This document shows positions 1 through 12,789 of a stretch of 64,000 nt of DNA, piece by piece. The notes below the pieces were generated by a model. The model ran no database searches. It was not told where the DNA came from and saw only the letters and a list, made by a program, of their open reading frames with translations. The translations under genes and the position numbers were made by a program. Positions within the stretch are counted from its first letter, which is position 1; each line of letters begins with the position of its first letter. This DNA comes from Eublepharis macularius (Eukaryota > Chordata > Lepidosauria > Squamata > Eublepharidae), in contig NC_072792.1 of NCBI RefSeq assembly GCF_028583425.1, positions 160,524,676-160,588,675 of the forward strand, in the 5' to 3' direction.

Positions 1-859
1 AGCATCATTTTAAGACCCCAACCTTTCATGAATGTAAAATGTTGTGGCTTGAGGGCAGATCAAAGTGTAGGGAGCTACCTGGGACTGTGTGCACTTAGAC
101 TTCAGACTTTTCTTCAGGTACAGAAGGGAACAGGGCTATGCCACATCAACTTCTGTGAACTGGATGGCATGGTGAAGTCTCTGGATAAGTCAAGCCCAAT
201 ATCAATAGTAGGAGCCTGGCTTTTTATCTTTTACCTGATAAGGAGAAAAAATGTTTTGCTATACTACATATTCCCACTCTGATCCTAGCTCTGGTTTCAA
301 GCGCAAGCACTCAGCTCCATTATCCAGGGACCCTAGTGGGAAAATACAAGCAGCAGGTTCTCGATTTTGAGCATTGTTGCCCACATTACAGCTGAGGGGC
401 CTAACTCAGATAATACCAACTGCTCTCTTCCTCTTTTTGCAAAGATAGCCAAAAGAGGAGATGACGGATAGATGCCAAGTTGCTTCCTTGATGGAAAAGC
501 TTGTGAGAGAAGGGTGAGCAACAGGTCTATTCAATTTGGTTAGAAGCATTTCCTTAGTCCTTCCCATAAAGAGCTTCAGTCAATTCCTAAGTCAGCAGGT
601 CTGGGAATGAACTTAGAACAGGGTCTTTGGGGTCAAGCAAGTGCCCTTGAATGAAATCTCTCCTGGGGGTGGTCTGAATCACACATTTAACGTGTTCTTG
701 TTTAGCTGAAGCAGAAGAACAGCACCACATAAAAGGACATTCTCCTGAAAAAACAAAGTGCAAAAACCCAAAGAGACACAAAACTGTGCCAACTCCAGGG
801 CTCATTTCAAGGGGGAACGTGCAGAAACGCAGCTCTGGCAGTTCCCCAAAGAGGCCACA
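1..859. other. No gene seen (inferred ELMOD1 intron)
   Basis: Non-coding. Short open frames on both strands show no family resemblance. No clear repeat recognised. Confidence 0.5.
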
Positions 860-1115
860 TGTCAGGTAGCCCCGCCCACCTGACTCAGCCATTTTGGCCC
901 CCTTTTCAGCCCCTTTTTGCCATTTTGGGCCCAATTTTGGCCCTGAATGACCAGGATGGGGTCCAAAGCAGCCAGGATAGGTGATGTCAGGAGGTGAGGC
1001 ATATGCAAATCAGTTATGCCAATGACACATTTCCGGTGATGTCAAGGACGTGGCATATGCTAATGTGTTATGCTAATAAGTTCCTCCAGCTCTTTTTCTA
1101 TGAAATTACCCCTGG
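860..1115. repeat. Unnamed interspersed repeat with internal near-duplication
   Basis: The stretch contains two similar units in tandem, each with GTGATGTCA followed by GGCATATGC and AGTTATGC-type words (about 982-1036 and 1037-1090), after a run of ATTTTGGCCC-type repeats (885-945). Words such as CATATGCAAAT and ACTCAGCCATT recur in reverse near 63335-63385, which suggests a dispersed family. I cannot name it. Confidence 0.4.
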
Positions 1116-2984
1116 CCGACTATTCCCAAGCACCAATGATATGCCCACCCTGTGTGCAGGGCACAAAGATACACCTCAGATGCTGACACAATAAGGCTTG
1201 TATAGGGAAAATATGTAGAAGTGTGGAATACCTAGTGAATGGAAGAATGAAAGTGAGGGATGTTTGATTTTTGATATTCGGACTCTATAACCCACAATGT
1301 CAACACAGCTTAAATGCCCTGACCTCAGAGAATGTCAACAACCAGGACACCTTCACAGAACACATTCAAATGAAGCTGACACCTTTGGGGTGCAACCTTT
1401 TCTAAAAAGGGTTGCAACATTTAATGTATTAATTTAACTATCTTATCAACTAAAATGTGTCCCCTGAATAACCAGCTAACTTAAAAAAAAATACTCAATT
1501 GTTGTAAATACAGCTACACAAAGCACCGACAGCCCCTGCCACCACAGAAGAGGCATTCTCCCTTCTCTTTCTCACAGGAGAGAATTCCTCTTAAGATGGT
1601 GCCTGCTGAAACACATACACACATCATCTTTTCTGTCAAAACCGTGGCTTTGTTCATATGTAAATTAATTGAATAACCAATTCAAACTCATGCAAAAAGG
1701 AAGTTTCTTTAATCAGCTTTTTTCCTTTCTTCCAGAAAGTCTGTGCCTTTAACAGTAGTATAAAGCCACACCTTTTGAATTTGTTCGAGTTTCCGTTTTC
1801 AAGGCACCAAGTCTTTGACAGGAGAATAAGATGATGGGAAAGAAGGTGAAAGGAAGTGGCAAGAGTCATACCCCTGCTACCTCAAAAGCCTGAAAAAGAA
1901 AAAGTTGGCAGGGTATTCTAATGTACATCATGAATTCTTCACTGCCACTCTTCAGACCTGCACACGTGAAGCTCCCACACAGCAACTTTTCATAAACTCC
2001 CTAACTAAATAAACAGCTAAACCAGTTTTTTTTTAAAAAGGAAGGAGAACCCCTTAGCTATTTGCATGCTCAAAGCATCTTGATCTTGGTGAAAGCAAAG
2101 GTTCATAATGATTACCAAATGTCCCATGAGCATTTAGGACTGAAATGCCACATTTATTAACCCAAAATCAATATGCTTGCAGCAGTAAGCACACCTGTGT
2201 CTCAATGCAGCAACACCAGCATATAAACCAGAGAGAAAGGAAGAATGAGGTTGGAAGGACTTGTTCAGTGCTGTCGTTATTCCACATTAAAATGGAGTTC
2301 ACAGATTTTGGCTGCGGTCCTGAGCACACGGAGTAGGATTACTCGATCCAGTTAGGTGTACTCTGGAGGTGGTTTGGTTTAGTGAAATACAGCTGCAACC
2401 ACTCAAAATGGAATCAACAAGATCAGTCTTGCCACAACCACAGCACCAAAAAGAGAGTAGAGGTCACAGGGAACTTACAGCAGGTACTAAGAAAGCGCTG
2501 TGTTTTAGAAAGATAGCTCAAGAAAGAGAACATTCATTTTGGTGGGTACCTTCAAAAGATATACTACTCCTCCATCTTAAAATTATGACACTGGAGATCT
2601 TCTTTAGGAACAAGAGTACAGCTATATCTGATATCTTTTCAATGACTTTTTATTTTATAAAAACAAATTCTTGCTTGTAGAAACCCTGCAACAAAAGCAC
2701 ACTATTTATAAAATGGATTAGTCTATTTTTAACTTTAAGATGCCTTTCCTAATTCTGCTAAAACCATAAATTAATGCCTTAGAAAAGAGGACAATTTTTA
2801 AGACAGAACACGAAGCATTCTAGGGAATGATGCTGTACAACCTGGATGTGATTCAAACAGCTGTTACAGATGTAACGGGGTTTATTTGTAGTTCAGGGAT
2901 CAGGACAACAGAGCATCGCATCTTCCTTCACCAACACAAAAGATCCTTAAATATAGTTGTGTTTACAGTGACATCAGTAGGAAC
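1116..2984. other. No gene seen (inferred ELMOD1 intron)
   Basis: AT-rich sequence with short chance frames; no repeat family or exon recognised. Confidence 0.5.
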
Positions 2985-3066
2985 TAGCAATGCAATCCTA
3001 AACAGAGTTATACCCTTCTAAATCAATGGAAATCAATGAGTTTAGAAGGATAAGGATTGTAATGTA
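2985..3066. repeat. Decayed palindromic short element (GCAATCC family)
   Basis: TGCAATCCTAAACAGAG at the left and a degraded complement (AAGGATTGTAATG) at the right, around a central AATCAATGGAAATCAATG turn. This is the same hairpin family as 29182-29274 and 47067-47160, here shortened. Confidence 0.55.
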
Positions 3067-4289
3067 AGTTTTCTGCTTTACTAGGATTTGAAATGCCAAA
3101 GCAGTCATACGAGGAAGGGCGTACACAGGACTATTTCTTGTATAACCCCCAGCTCCTCATTTCCCTCACCAAACCAGCAGTCCAAAACTTGATTAATTCT
3201 TCTATTTAAAAAAAAAAATCAAATGGGCACAGTACTACCAGAGATTATCCTAACAGCATGAGCCAAATCCGGATGAGGTAGTCTAAGTAAAGTATAAAAA
3301 AAATCACAGCCAGTTATATGTAAAAATCAGAGTTTTATTTTAAAGAAACTCAGAATTTTTAAGAAGTTAAAAGCAGAAAATGATTAAATGGTGGGTGTGT
3401 CTTCATTACTTGTCTAGGAATCAGAGTTTACTCAAAACTTAGTTGCAAAATTCTTTTCCTGATCAAGCCGTCTCAAAATGGAACCTCTCACATGCTCTCT
3501 CTAAACAAAAAGTCCAGAAAGAAAACCCATAAACTATAAATAGAACCAACTCCTTATTTGAGTCTTCTTATTGAATCCAAGATCTCAATAGTAAGAATGG
3601 AAGGAGGGGTAAGCAGAGAAGCTTTTCTAGGAAATGATTTAGTGGACTGAAAAGCTTAAACAATCATTAAGGCTATGTGCTTGAAGCTTTGAAACCTAAC
3701 ACAGTCTGATCTTATGGCCATGACCTAGAATATACATTTCACGGTCTGGACAGACAGGGAATTAAGTTTGTGACCACATGCCTTGCTTACATATACTGAC
3801 AAGGGAAAGAGAAGGGTCTGGTTTGGGGCTGTAGTTAAGATGTTGCTTGGCCAACTGATCAAACTTTAAAACTCTGCCGATAAAAGCTTTTTAACACCTT
3901 GCTCAATGATGAATATACTCGGTAGCAACCTAATATTTCAATTAAGGTTGGAGAAATACTGTTCTTGGAGAAGCAGCCCACAATCACACTTCCCCTTAAG
4001 ATATTGTTCACAGTTGAGAACCAATGTTATTTTAAAAAAATGAGCAAAAGCTCCAATAATGGTATGTTTGTTCTTGCAGGATTTCTTAGAGAAGCTTTTT
4101 TCCTTCCCTTTGTCAGCCTCCAATATTTAGTGTCCGAATCTTGTATCAGCTGTAGAGACTCATCTTTCAGCAGTCTTGAGCTCCTAGTTAAAACCAAAAA
4201 GACTCTCATTTCCCAGCACCTTGGTACAGTGGTAGCTGCGGGTTGCCCAAAAGGTGAGCAAAGATGGTCATAAAAGGGGCAGAAGAGTA
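3067..4289. other. No gene seen (inferred ELMOD1 intron)
   Basis: AT-rich, unassigned. Overlapping open frames on both strands at 3938-4273 do not resemble ELMOD1 or another known family. Confidence 0.5.
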
Positions 4290-5720
4290 TATAGAATTAT
4301 TGTTTTATTATTATTTATAGTCCGCTTTTCTCACTGAGATCCAAGGCATGATACACAGTACAAGTGAAAATACAATATAATTAACAGCAAGGACATTCAC
4401 TGAGCAAAGTACAATAATGAACAACAATTAGGACATTCAGGGAAAGAGATACCATAGGGTATAGGAGCAGAAAATCTGAAAAACAAGCATAAAGCCAAGC
4501 ACAGAGATGAAATCTTTAGGAACAAAGCATAAGTAACTTACATGGCATGTTTAGCAACATGGTAACTCCCTAGTAGGCACATGTCTACATCAGCAGACAG
4601 TACTCAACAGAGTAGCATACAGTCTCAATGCATGTCTTTCAACACAGTCCTATAATTTGGGTAGAAAGCCCTCCTGAATAATTCAGTTTTGCATAGTTTG
4701 AGGAAACCCAGGCAAGTGGGTGCTTTCCTGACCTCCTCAGGCAAGCCGTTCCATAAGGTCAGGGCTACCACAGATGTTGATTTTGCCCAACTGCAGGGCA
4801 GTCCTTGCAGAAGGCCCTGTTCAGATGAGCAAAGCTGCCATGGTGGAACATAGAGGGAGAGGCGGATGCACAGATATGAAGGACCAAGGCCATGCAGGGC
4901 TTTGAATGTGATAGTCATGACCTTGAATTGAGCCCGGTAACCGATGGGCAGCCAACGGAGTGACTGCAAAATTGGAGTGATATCCTGACAGTAAACAAGC
5001 TGCAGCGTTCTGGACAAGCTGGAGTCTCTGTGTCGACTTTGAGGGGAGACCTACACAGAGAGCTTTACAGCAGTTTAGTCTCAATGTGGCAGTGCCATCA
5101 ATTCAGGTGGCCAGATCAGCCATGTCAAGGTAGGGGACATCTTCCAGGCTAGTCAGAGTTGTGAGAAGGCCTTCCTTGCAGCGGCATTTACTTGCTTCTC
5201 CAGCAGCAGCGCTGGATGTAGTCTAACCCCTAGGCTCTTAGCTGAGTCAGTCATGGTCAACTGAACCTCATCAAAGGTTGGAAGCACAGTGTCCCTCAAG
5301 ATTTCTGCTTTTCCAACCAGCATCACTTTCAGCTTCTCTAGGTTCAATTTCAATTTGTTTGCTTTCATCCAACTGACAACAGTTGTCAAGCAACAACTCA
5401 GTAGCTCTACTACATAAACAGGCGATCTGGATAACAAGACATAGATCGCGGCATCATCTGCATATTGTTGGTATCCAGTTCCAAACCTATAAATGAGTTC
5501 TCCTAGAGATTTTACACAGAGGTTGAATAACATGCAGGATAAGACTGTGCCTGGTGGAACTCCACAAGATAATTCCCACATTGAGGCCAGCTGGTCTCCA
5601 ATAGCAATCCTTTGAGAGTTCTTCCCATGAGGAATGATTTAGACCAGTCCAAGGCGCATCCTCTGATACCTACTTCTGCCTCCAAATGCACAATGGCGTG
5701 TTCTATTGTGTCAAAGACTC
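4290..5720 (-). mobile_element. L2-type LINE, left segment (decayed)
   Basis: Minus-strand LINE. The 3' end is at about 4290-4480 (reverse complement of a tail ending CGGACTATAAATAATAATAA); the reverse transcriptase C-terminal half is at 4625-5581 with frames broken. Recognisable parts include GVPPGTVLSCMLFNLCVKSLGELI and YQQYADDAAIY, the RT catalytic YADD motif. It is closely related to 36845-38930. It is interrupted at about 5720 by a plus-strand CR1 and resumes at 6138. Confidence 0.88.
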
Positions 5721-6137
5721 TAGGGGTATCTGGAGAGTGAGCCCTATGAGGAAAGGCTGAGAGCCTTGGGAAAGTTTAGTTTGGAGAAGAGGAGGTTGAG
5801 GGGGGACATGATTGCTCTCTTAAAATATTTGAAAGGCTGTCATTTGGAGGAGGGCAAGGAGCTGTTCCAGTTGGCAGCAGAGGATAGGACTCAAAGGAAG
5901 GGGCTTAAATTACATGCAGAAAGGTACCGGCTGGATATTAGGAAGAACTTTTTCACGGTCAGAGTAGTTCAAAGGTGGAATCAGCTGCCTAGGGAGGTGG
6001 TGAGCTCCCCTTCACTGGCAGTTTTCAAGAAAAGGCTGGATGAATATTTAACAGGGATGCTTTAGGCTCATCCTGCATTGGGCAGGGGGTTGGACTAGAA
6101 GGTCTGTATGGCCCCTTCCGACTCTGTGATTCTGTGA
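5721..6137 (+). mobile_element. CR1 LINE 3' end inserted in L2
   Basis: Plus-strand CR1 3' fragment. The peptide KRRLRGDMIALLKYLKG...QRWNQLPREVVSSPSL...FKKRLDEYL is the typical CR1 C-terminus, followed by a 3'UTR (TTGGGCAGGGGGTTGGACTA) and the octamer-like tail GATTCTGTGA. The flanking L2 aligns on both sides (TCAAAG left, AAAGGCTG right), so this is a 5'-truncated insertion. The reading frame over 5766-6065 is still open. Confidence 0.92.
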
Positions 6138-6450
6138 AAGGCTGAAGACAGATCCAGGAAGAGCAACAAGGAAGCATGGCTTTTGTCTACATTCAGGTGG
6201 AGGTCATCAATTAGAGCCACCAGAACAGTTTCCATCCCATAGCCTGGCTTAAAACCAGACTGGAACGGGTCTAAAGAACCAGAGCTGTCCATGAAGGTCT
6301 GGAGGTGGTGAGCTATTGCTCTCATAACCACTTTGCCCAGAAAGGGTGGATTAAAGACTGGGCGATCATTGGCAACATCATTTTTGTCTAAGGATGGGTT
6401 TTTAAAGTAGCGGATGGATGACCGCCTCTTTGAGATGCCGGGGGAATTCG
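6138..6450 (-). mobile_element. L2-type LINE, right segment (decayed)
   Basis: Continuation of the same L2 beyond the CR1. Minus-strand peptide QTFMDSSGSLDPFQSGFKPGYGMETVLVALIDDL is the RT fingers segment, parallel to 38440-38540 in the second L2. The 5' end fades at about 6450, as expected of a truncated LINE. Confidence 0.85.
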
Positions 6451-7130
6451 GTATGCATTAATCTTCAAGCACCTTCCCGAAACTGTGGGTGTTTGCAGAG
6501 GGTGTGCTGTAAAAGGAACGCAGGGGGGTATCAACGTGACACATCAACTGTTTTGTTATCATTGAAGTGAGTGCTCATATGCCAGCTGGTCTTTGGATAT
6601 CAACCACTGTATTTAAAACATGTAGGCTGCGATTGCATGCAGAGTAAGCTTTGTTGAATAAAGCAGGACTGACTGACTTCTGCACAAGGATAAATTTAGA
6701 AAGTTTTCCCCACATGTCAAAACCTTCCACTGCCACTTATATCACGCCCACTCTTTGGAATCTCAGAAAGCGTATGATGGCTTGTCCCTAAACTCTTTTC
6801 CACTGGCCAGGGGAAGACGATTTTCTCAAACATTTGCTGAGGTAAGGTGGACATTAACTGGCTGCTGGTTTTAGCATTTTCTTGCTTAAAGGGACTGTTT
6901 GTTGTGATTTTTAAAAGTGTTTTTATTACTGTTCCAGTTCTCTATTTTTGAACAATGCCCTGAACATCTCTAGCGGGAAATGCAGCAATGTTTTAACCTT
7001 AGCAGCAAAGATACAGGTTCACCTACCAGAATCTATGTGTGAAATTCTCTTCTAGTAAAATGTTAAGGGCAATGTCTAACAACTGCTTACCAGCCAGGGA
7101 CTCTCTTCTTCCTGCCACCTAAAATGGAAC

Positions 7131-7143
7131 GGGGGGGGGGGGG
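7131..7143. repeat. Mononucleotide G run
   Basis: Thirteen consecutive G in otherwise unremarkable intronic sequence. Confidence 0.9.
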
Positions 7144-8684
7144 AATAAAGCAATTTTTTTTTCCTTTGGGACACGCAAAATGCTTCCACAGCTCTTTCCT
7201 CCACTCTCAAACATAACTCAGCTCTATGAAAACTAAGCTTTAGGCATGAGAAACAAGTGACAGGTTAGGTAATCATTTTGTCTGCTTGAGACTGGTACAA
7301 TATCGTTTGCTGAACCACATGCATTCATTACGACACTCCGATTAGCTTCATTTACGCTTTGGATAGGAAGCAGAGCCCTGGGTATACAAAACACCTCTTA
7401 CAAATTCACAGTAAACCAGAGGTAATGAATAACGCAAATTTGACCTTTGGATTTAGGCGTTGCATAAACCTGTGAATAAAGGAGGTCAGACAAAATATGT
7501 GTAGGGCATCATCACAAATGGGGGGGAAAGCAATTTGCTGTTCACAAGCCTTTTCTTGGAGGATCTTTCTTGTTTCCCACCAGTAACTATTTTGCCAAGT
7601 ACAGTAAAGGTTGATTTTCTTGCTTATCCGTCTTCTTAGATATAGAGAAAAAGCACCATAGCAACCAGAGTATGTACCACAGGGAAGACGTTCAAAAAAC
7701 ATTATATATTCTGCAGCTCGTCCTCATGATTTAGCTGCCTCAATGATTTATTTCTTTTGACGTGACCGGAATGCATAAGGGACCTTCTACACATGACATG
7801 AGATTTGCTGGCACTGAAAGGCTGGTTAGCAACACATAACAACCTGAGTTGTCAGAAGAGCAACAGACAACAAAAAACAGTCTAATGCTTGCAGCAGATC
7901 CTAAGCTGAGAAGGTACATTATTTCAGAGTGCCAAAATATGAGAAAATAAACAATGCCTGCAGGCTGACTGCAAGGGCAATAATATCCAACATGGCCTCA
8001 TCCCCACAATCATTTTGCTTAAAAAATGGAGGACTGAAAGAATTAGCCATGTTGCATGTTAATATATGGATGTTCATAGGCATTAGATTTGTATGTGGTG
8101 GCAGGCAGAAACAAAAACTGTCACATACCTGTGCATACAGAATATAGATATTAATTTGTTAGCTGCCCTGGTGGCACTGGTGAGGTCAGAAAGGCAGGTT
8201 ATAAATATCGTAAACTAAATTAGAATAAAACAAATAAAATATTTTGCAAACATACAAACTGATCTTTGTGAAAAGCACAGAATTGCATAGAGTATGCTCA
8301 GCTTGGATACTTTATTTGCTGAGGTAACTATGATAGGAAATCAGATGTAATTGACAGCTCTCTAACGGGAACAAGCTCAACGGGAGGGACAAGAAGTTGA
8401 CGTCTAATCTATGTGGCTGCCCAATAAAAAAAGGGGGGGTAGTTTCCTCTAAACAACTCTAAATGCCTGGGGGGGGGGGAACAGGATGAAAATGTGGCTG
8501 ATAAGCAAAGCAAAATTTAGCCTCCAGGATGCTTCACAAGACAAAGGCTTGCCTTTGGACAACATGTGTGTCAAACTCAAGGACGCCGAAGTATAAAGTC
8601 TAGAGGTGGATGATCTGTGGCCTCCAAGATTTTGTGATTCACAGCTACTGCTGCAACCAGAGGAGAAAGGTCATCCTTGGCAAA

Positions 8685-8945
8685 TACACAAAGCTGCCTT
8701 ATACAAAGACAGACAACAGTTCTATCCAGCAGCTTAATGCAGCCCAGTTCTTCTAGCAGGAGAATGCGTCAGTTCCCACACAGAGAAAATTCTCTCTCAA
8801 TAGCTGCTACTTCCTGTAAGGACTTATGTTCAAAGGGTGTACTCCATCACAGAGCTGTAGCCCCTTCTCACATCTGGTCGGGGAGAGGTAGAAAGTCCCA
8901 CAAAGCTAGCAGGGCTGGCATTTGATAGCAACACAGATACCTCCG
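8685..8945. repeat. Degraded SINE-like sequence
   Basis: ACACAAAGCTGCCTTATAC at the left matches the 3' border of tRNA-derived SINE family B in reverse orientation; the remainder is too altered to align by eye. Confidence 0.3.
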
Positions 8946-9499
8946 CTGTGACAGTTTGTATGAACTACAAGGAGATAAGAAGAGGGGGGAGGGACCCAAA
9001 AACACAGATGTTCCAGAATCCCTTGGAAAGCTAGGATGTACATCTCAGCTTAGCCTTTGGGACACTTGGCAAAAAAAATATTTGGGAGCAGATGGTTTAT
9101 CAGATATCTGAGGATAATTGAAAGACAGACTGGCTGCTCTAGCTGATATACTGGTGAAGCCAGTCGTATCTACACTGCTTCTCTCTCTATGAGACTGAGA
9201 AACTGATTTATAGTTTGTAGAGAGGTGGTAGCTGAAAGTCAGTATTATATATCATCTCCCTGCATTATCATAATCAGGAAAGCCACAACTTAACAGCTAA
9301 ACCATTATTTATGGTTGTCACTGATCCTTTCCAATGTTTCCAGCATGTGCAGAGATTCTGGGAAAGGGAAGGGTGCTTGCCTTCCACTGGGCTCTTCTGG
9401 AAGATACACGCAGGGCGTCATGGCTGCGGCATTCTGAAAAAGCCTGCTGGGAAAGGAGGGAAACCAAGCTCTCCGTAAAGGAGAGCACAGGTGGATTCT

Positions 9500-10115
9500 G
9501 GTCTACCCGTCACCTACCGTGAAACTCAAGGAGGAAAAGGCCCACACACTTTCCTCCATGTTGTTTCTGCATTTGGAATATTATGTACAGTTCTGGTTGT
9601 CGTATTTCAACAAGGATACTACAGAGCTCGAAAAAGTACAGAAGAGGGCAACAAAGAGGATCACGGGGTTGCAGAATCTTTCCTATGAGGAAAGGATGAG
9701 GAGTCTGGTACTTTTTAGTTCAGAAAAAAAGAAAGCTAAGGGGGGACATGATAAGAGTTTTTTAATATTATGCATGGGGCTGAGAAAGTAGGCAGAGGGA
9801 GCTTGTTCTACCACTCCCATAATACTATAACTTCAGGGCACCCAATAAAGCTGATGGGTGATAGGTAACAGGACAGACAAATACTTCTTTATTCAGTAGA
9901 TAATTACATTACAGAATTCACTACCAGCAGAGACAGTGATGGCCACAAGCAGATTCCACATTCATGGAGGACAATACCGCCAATAGCTACCAGCTATACT
10001 ACCTTCACATTCAGAGGCAGTCAACCTCTGAAACGCAGTGCTAGGAAGCAACATCAAAGGAGGGCCTTAGCTTCTGTCTCGGCCCTGGGCCTGTAGGCCT
10101 CAAGGAAGCCGGAGG
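9500..10115 (+). mobile_element. CR1 LINE fragment, second subfamily
   Basis: The plus-strand frame at 9519-9791 gives HLEYYVQFWLSYFNKDTTELEKVQKRATKRITGLQNLSYEERM, a CR1 reverse transcriptase C-terminal segment with small lesions. The following 9820-10115 matches the 3' region of the same subfamily at 15950-16330 (CACCCAATAAAGCTGATGGG; GATGGCCACAAGCAGATTCC). It is a 5'-truncated, decayed copy. Confidence 0.85.
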
Positions 10116-10261
10116 TTTTCCAATAAATTTCCAATAAGCCTGGGAGCCAATTCCCCTGAAGGCCTACATTTCTCAAGATCCTCCCCAGCTTTAGGATTGG
10201 AATAAGGAAAAATGGAGGGAAAAGGAAGGCCAATCATCACAGAGGAGACTGGACCATGAGA

Positions 10262-10460
10262 AATTTAACACCCCCCTGAAGGGGAAATGTGTTCTCCTCT
10301 CAGAAGCTGTGTGGCAGAGAAGTAGCTGCTAGAAGGAGAGGATCCCTCGCCCATGGAGGATAGGTTGCTCCTGTTTAATAAAGCAGTTTCTTTTACTTTC
10401 AAGCTCAACTGGTCACTTGGCAACACCCTCACCAGCAGAGGGGCGCTGTCAGGAGGGATG
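10262..10460. other. Possible LTR-like fragment (weak)
   Basis: A stretch with a perfect short palindrome (CCCCCTGAAGGGG) and a TTTAATAAAGCAG signal followed by a CA-rich block (CACTTGGCAACACC). The order resembles a retroelement polyadenylation region, but I see no matched ends, no second copy and no primer-binding site. Confidence 0.2.
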
Positions 10461-11649
10461 AAGAGAGTGTATGCTCTGGGCTCTCCTCGGTTGAACTCCC
10501 AGATCAGAACTGCACTACTCCTTACTTGAAAGACTGGAAATGGTACACAGAGTTCCCAAATACTGTCTCCTTAACAGAAACAAGAGGCCACAATCCTACA
10601 CCCAGTTACAAGAAAGAGGAGATACTTTTTAGTTTGAGAGTTAGATGCTCCTTGGTAAACACCAGATGGTAAATGGTGATGGCCACAGCGTAGTTAATAG
10701 CAAAAATGACATGAACTTTCCACAGGCTATTCCTTTCCCTTTGACTCAGTGAGGCTCTGTCCTGAATTCCTAGGATCGCACAAAAAGATAAGGGTTGAAT
10801 CAGCAAACTCCTGCCTTCTTCTCTTGCTCAGACTGCTAGGAAAGGGAGACTATTAGATTTCTAACTATTCTAACCTGGATGAAAGCAGCCATAACTTGTA
10901 GCAAAGCTCTTACTTATCCATAACCGTGTGTTGAATTGCACCCTGTTGTCTATACTTCATTTAATATCTGATCACATTGCAAAATGCTTTTTTACAGGCC
11001 CCTTCCCCCAGTCTAAGCATTTTATCAGTCCAGAGAGCTTCTCTAATGAATCAGAAGTGGGTAGAACAGCTCGGCGTTAGGACTGCAGCAACTTAGCACT
11101 CATCAGGACCATGGAGAGCACCCAGAAATCTGAGCTGCAGCGATTCAGCAATGAGGAGAGAAGAGCCAGTATCTACTAATGCGAAAGGAGGGAAGAATTT
11201 GCTTCGGGAGGTACAGCAGTGTGAATCAGCCAAGTCAGCAAACAGATGTCCTTAGAAGGGAAGCTGGGCATCGCTCAAATATGCAGAACACTAAAAATTA
11301 ACTTCTGACCCAACAATCTATCCATTTCATTATTCGCAACTCTAGAAGATTTCACCCCTTTCTTTCAGTTATGAAACAATCTGGTAAAAAAAGACAGAAC
11401 TTCGTTAATCGAGTCTGGTTAATGTAGTCACATGATCGTTGCATAAAAGTTCTACACATGAAGAACTACATGCTTCAACACCACAGAAAAGGGTACACAA
11501 GTGTGATCACACCATTCTGAACAGTAAAGAACAAAATGGTTTAACCGGTTAGTCCGGAGCACCTGCAAAAACTGCAGGATAGGCAAAAGTTTCAGGAACC
11601 AATTCTGCAGACAGCCAACACAGAAACAATTTTGAAAAAGTCTGTGGGG
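10461..11649. other. No gene seen
   Basis: Unassigned intronic sequence. The minus-strand frame at 10606-10806 contains LIQ by chance only. Confidence 0.5.
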
Positions 11650-11885
11650 GGCAATGGCACAGTTGCTCATAGGAAGAGCATCTGCTCTACATAAAGGTAA
11701 AGGTAGTCCCTCGTGCAAGCACCGAGTCATTACTGACCCAGGACTAAATTTAACCTCCAAGTAAAAGGGGATCAGGTAGTAGGCAATGAGAAAGCCCTTT
11801 GCCTGAGACCTTGGTGAGCTCCTGATGCTCAGAATAGAAAATACAGACCTCAAGAGACCAGTGCTCTGACTTCGTAGAACGCAGC
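11650..11885 (+). mobile_element. tRNA-derived SINE B carrying a Sauria SINE 3' fragment
   Basis: SINE B begins with an A-box-like GGCACAGTTGCTCATAGG and resumes with GGGGATCAGGTAGTAGGCAATGAGAAAG. Between them, 11693-11745 is the reverse complement of the 3' end of a Sauria SINE (AAAGGTAAAGGTAGTCCC; AGTCATTACTGACCC), replacing the B-box region. This is a nested or recombined pair. Confidence 0.7.
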
Positions 11886-12261
11886 TTCAAGTGCACACCA
11901 GGAACAATGAAGAAAGAGATCCTAGTTACTGATACCCTTTATCAAGATATACGAGTTTCTGCATGCCTTGTGTTTCAGCCTAGGAACTCCACAAGCACAC
12001 GTCAACAATTCAGGATAACTGCTTACCTATCAGGTTACTGTTTCGAGCGAGTAGTAAAAAAATAAAATGAAATACTAAATGTGTTTGAGTGCATTTTTGA
12101 TTTCCAGCCTAGCTAAAGTCCAAACTTGTGTACGGGGTACTATCAAACACATGCATATGCAGTGATATTTATTTTAAACAATTATATCCTGTCTTTTGGT
12201 ACAACACATTCCCAAAGCAGCTTGCACCGTATCAAATACAAAAATAACATAACAAGATTTG

Positions 12262-12340
12262 CGCATCACAATCCTATGCATGGTTACTATGAAAGACATC
12301 CCACTGAGTTCAAAGGGAATACTCCCGGGCCAAGGTGCAA
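12262..12340. repeat. Decayed palindromic short element
   Basis: ACAATCCTATGCATGGTTACTATG followed by CCCACTGAGTTCAAAGGG matches one half of the short GCAATCC hairpin family. Confidence 0.35.
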
Positions 12341-12789
12341 ACTATTACACCCTTCAGTTTTCATCTGGAATATTCTTTGTTTAATTTTTTTTTAAAAAAG
12401 GACTTAAGAGTTCAAAGACATTTTCAGTTCTTTAATAGGTTTCTCTTGAGTAAGTTTTGACCTGCTTCTCAATTCCTTGTGAAAGATGACTAAGAAAAAA
12501 AAGAGGCTCCAACCTGCTACTGAATAGAAATTTTACTCAGGCAGAGCAATGTTTCAACTAAAAATTTCAACAGATGCAATATTCTGGACTTTTTTTTTTC
12601 TTCCCAAGGATATTTTCTTAAGACTTTTTGCTACCTCCTTGCATTTTCTTTCAAAGAATGACTAGTACTTTACTTTCCAAGGTCTGAGTACTTTTTGTCC
12701 AGTTGGGGCTGGGAACCTGCAGGGCAAAGTCAATGTCAAGCACAAACCAGCCCACCAGCAAAGATGGCCCCACCTGTAAGGCAAAGGGG

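Larger units (their letters stand above)
6451..9499. other. No gene seen; one possible SINE trace
   Basis: Unassigned intron apart from G runs at 7131 and 8469 and the weak SINE trace at 8685. A minus-strand donor-like site at 7090 has no supporting acceptor. Confidence 0.5.

Noticed and set aside
10606-10806. Minus-strand frame beginning with an LIQ peptide, considered as the next ELMOD1 exon
   Set aside because: Only the first few residues resemble ELMOD1; the rest does not match and the start depends on a non-ATG codon.
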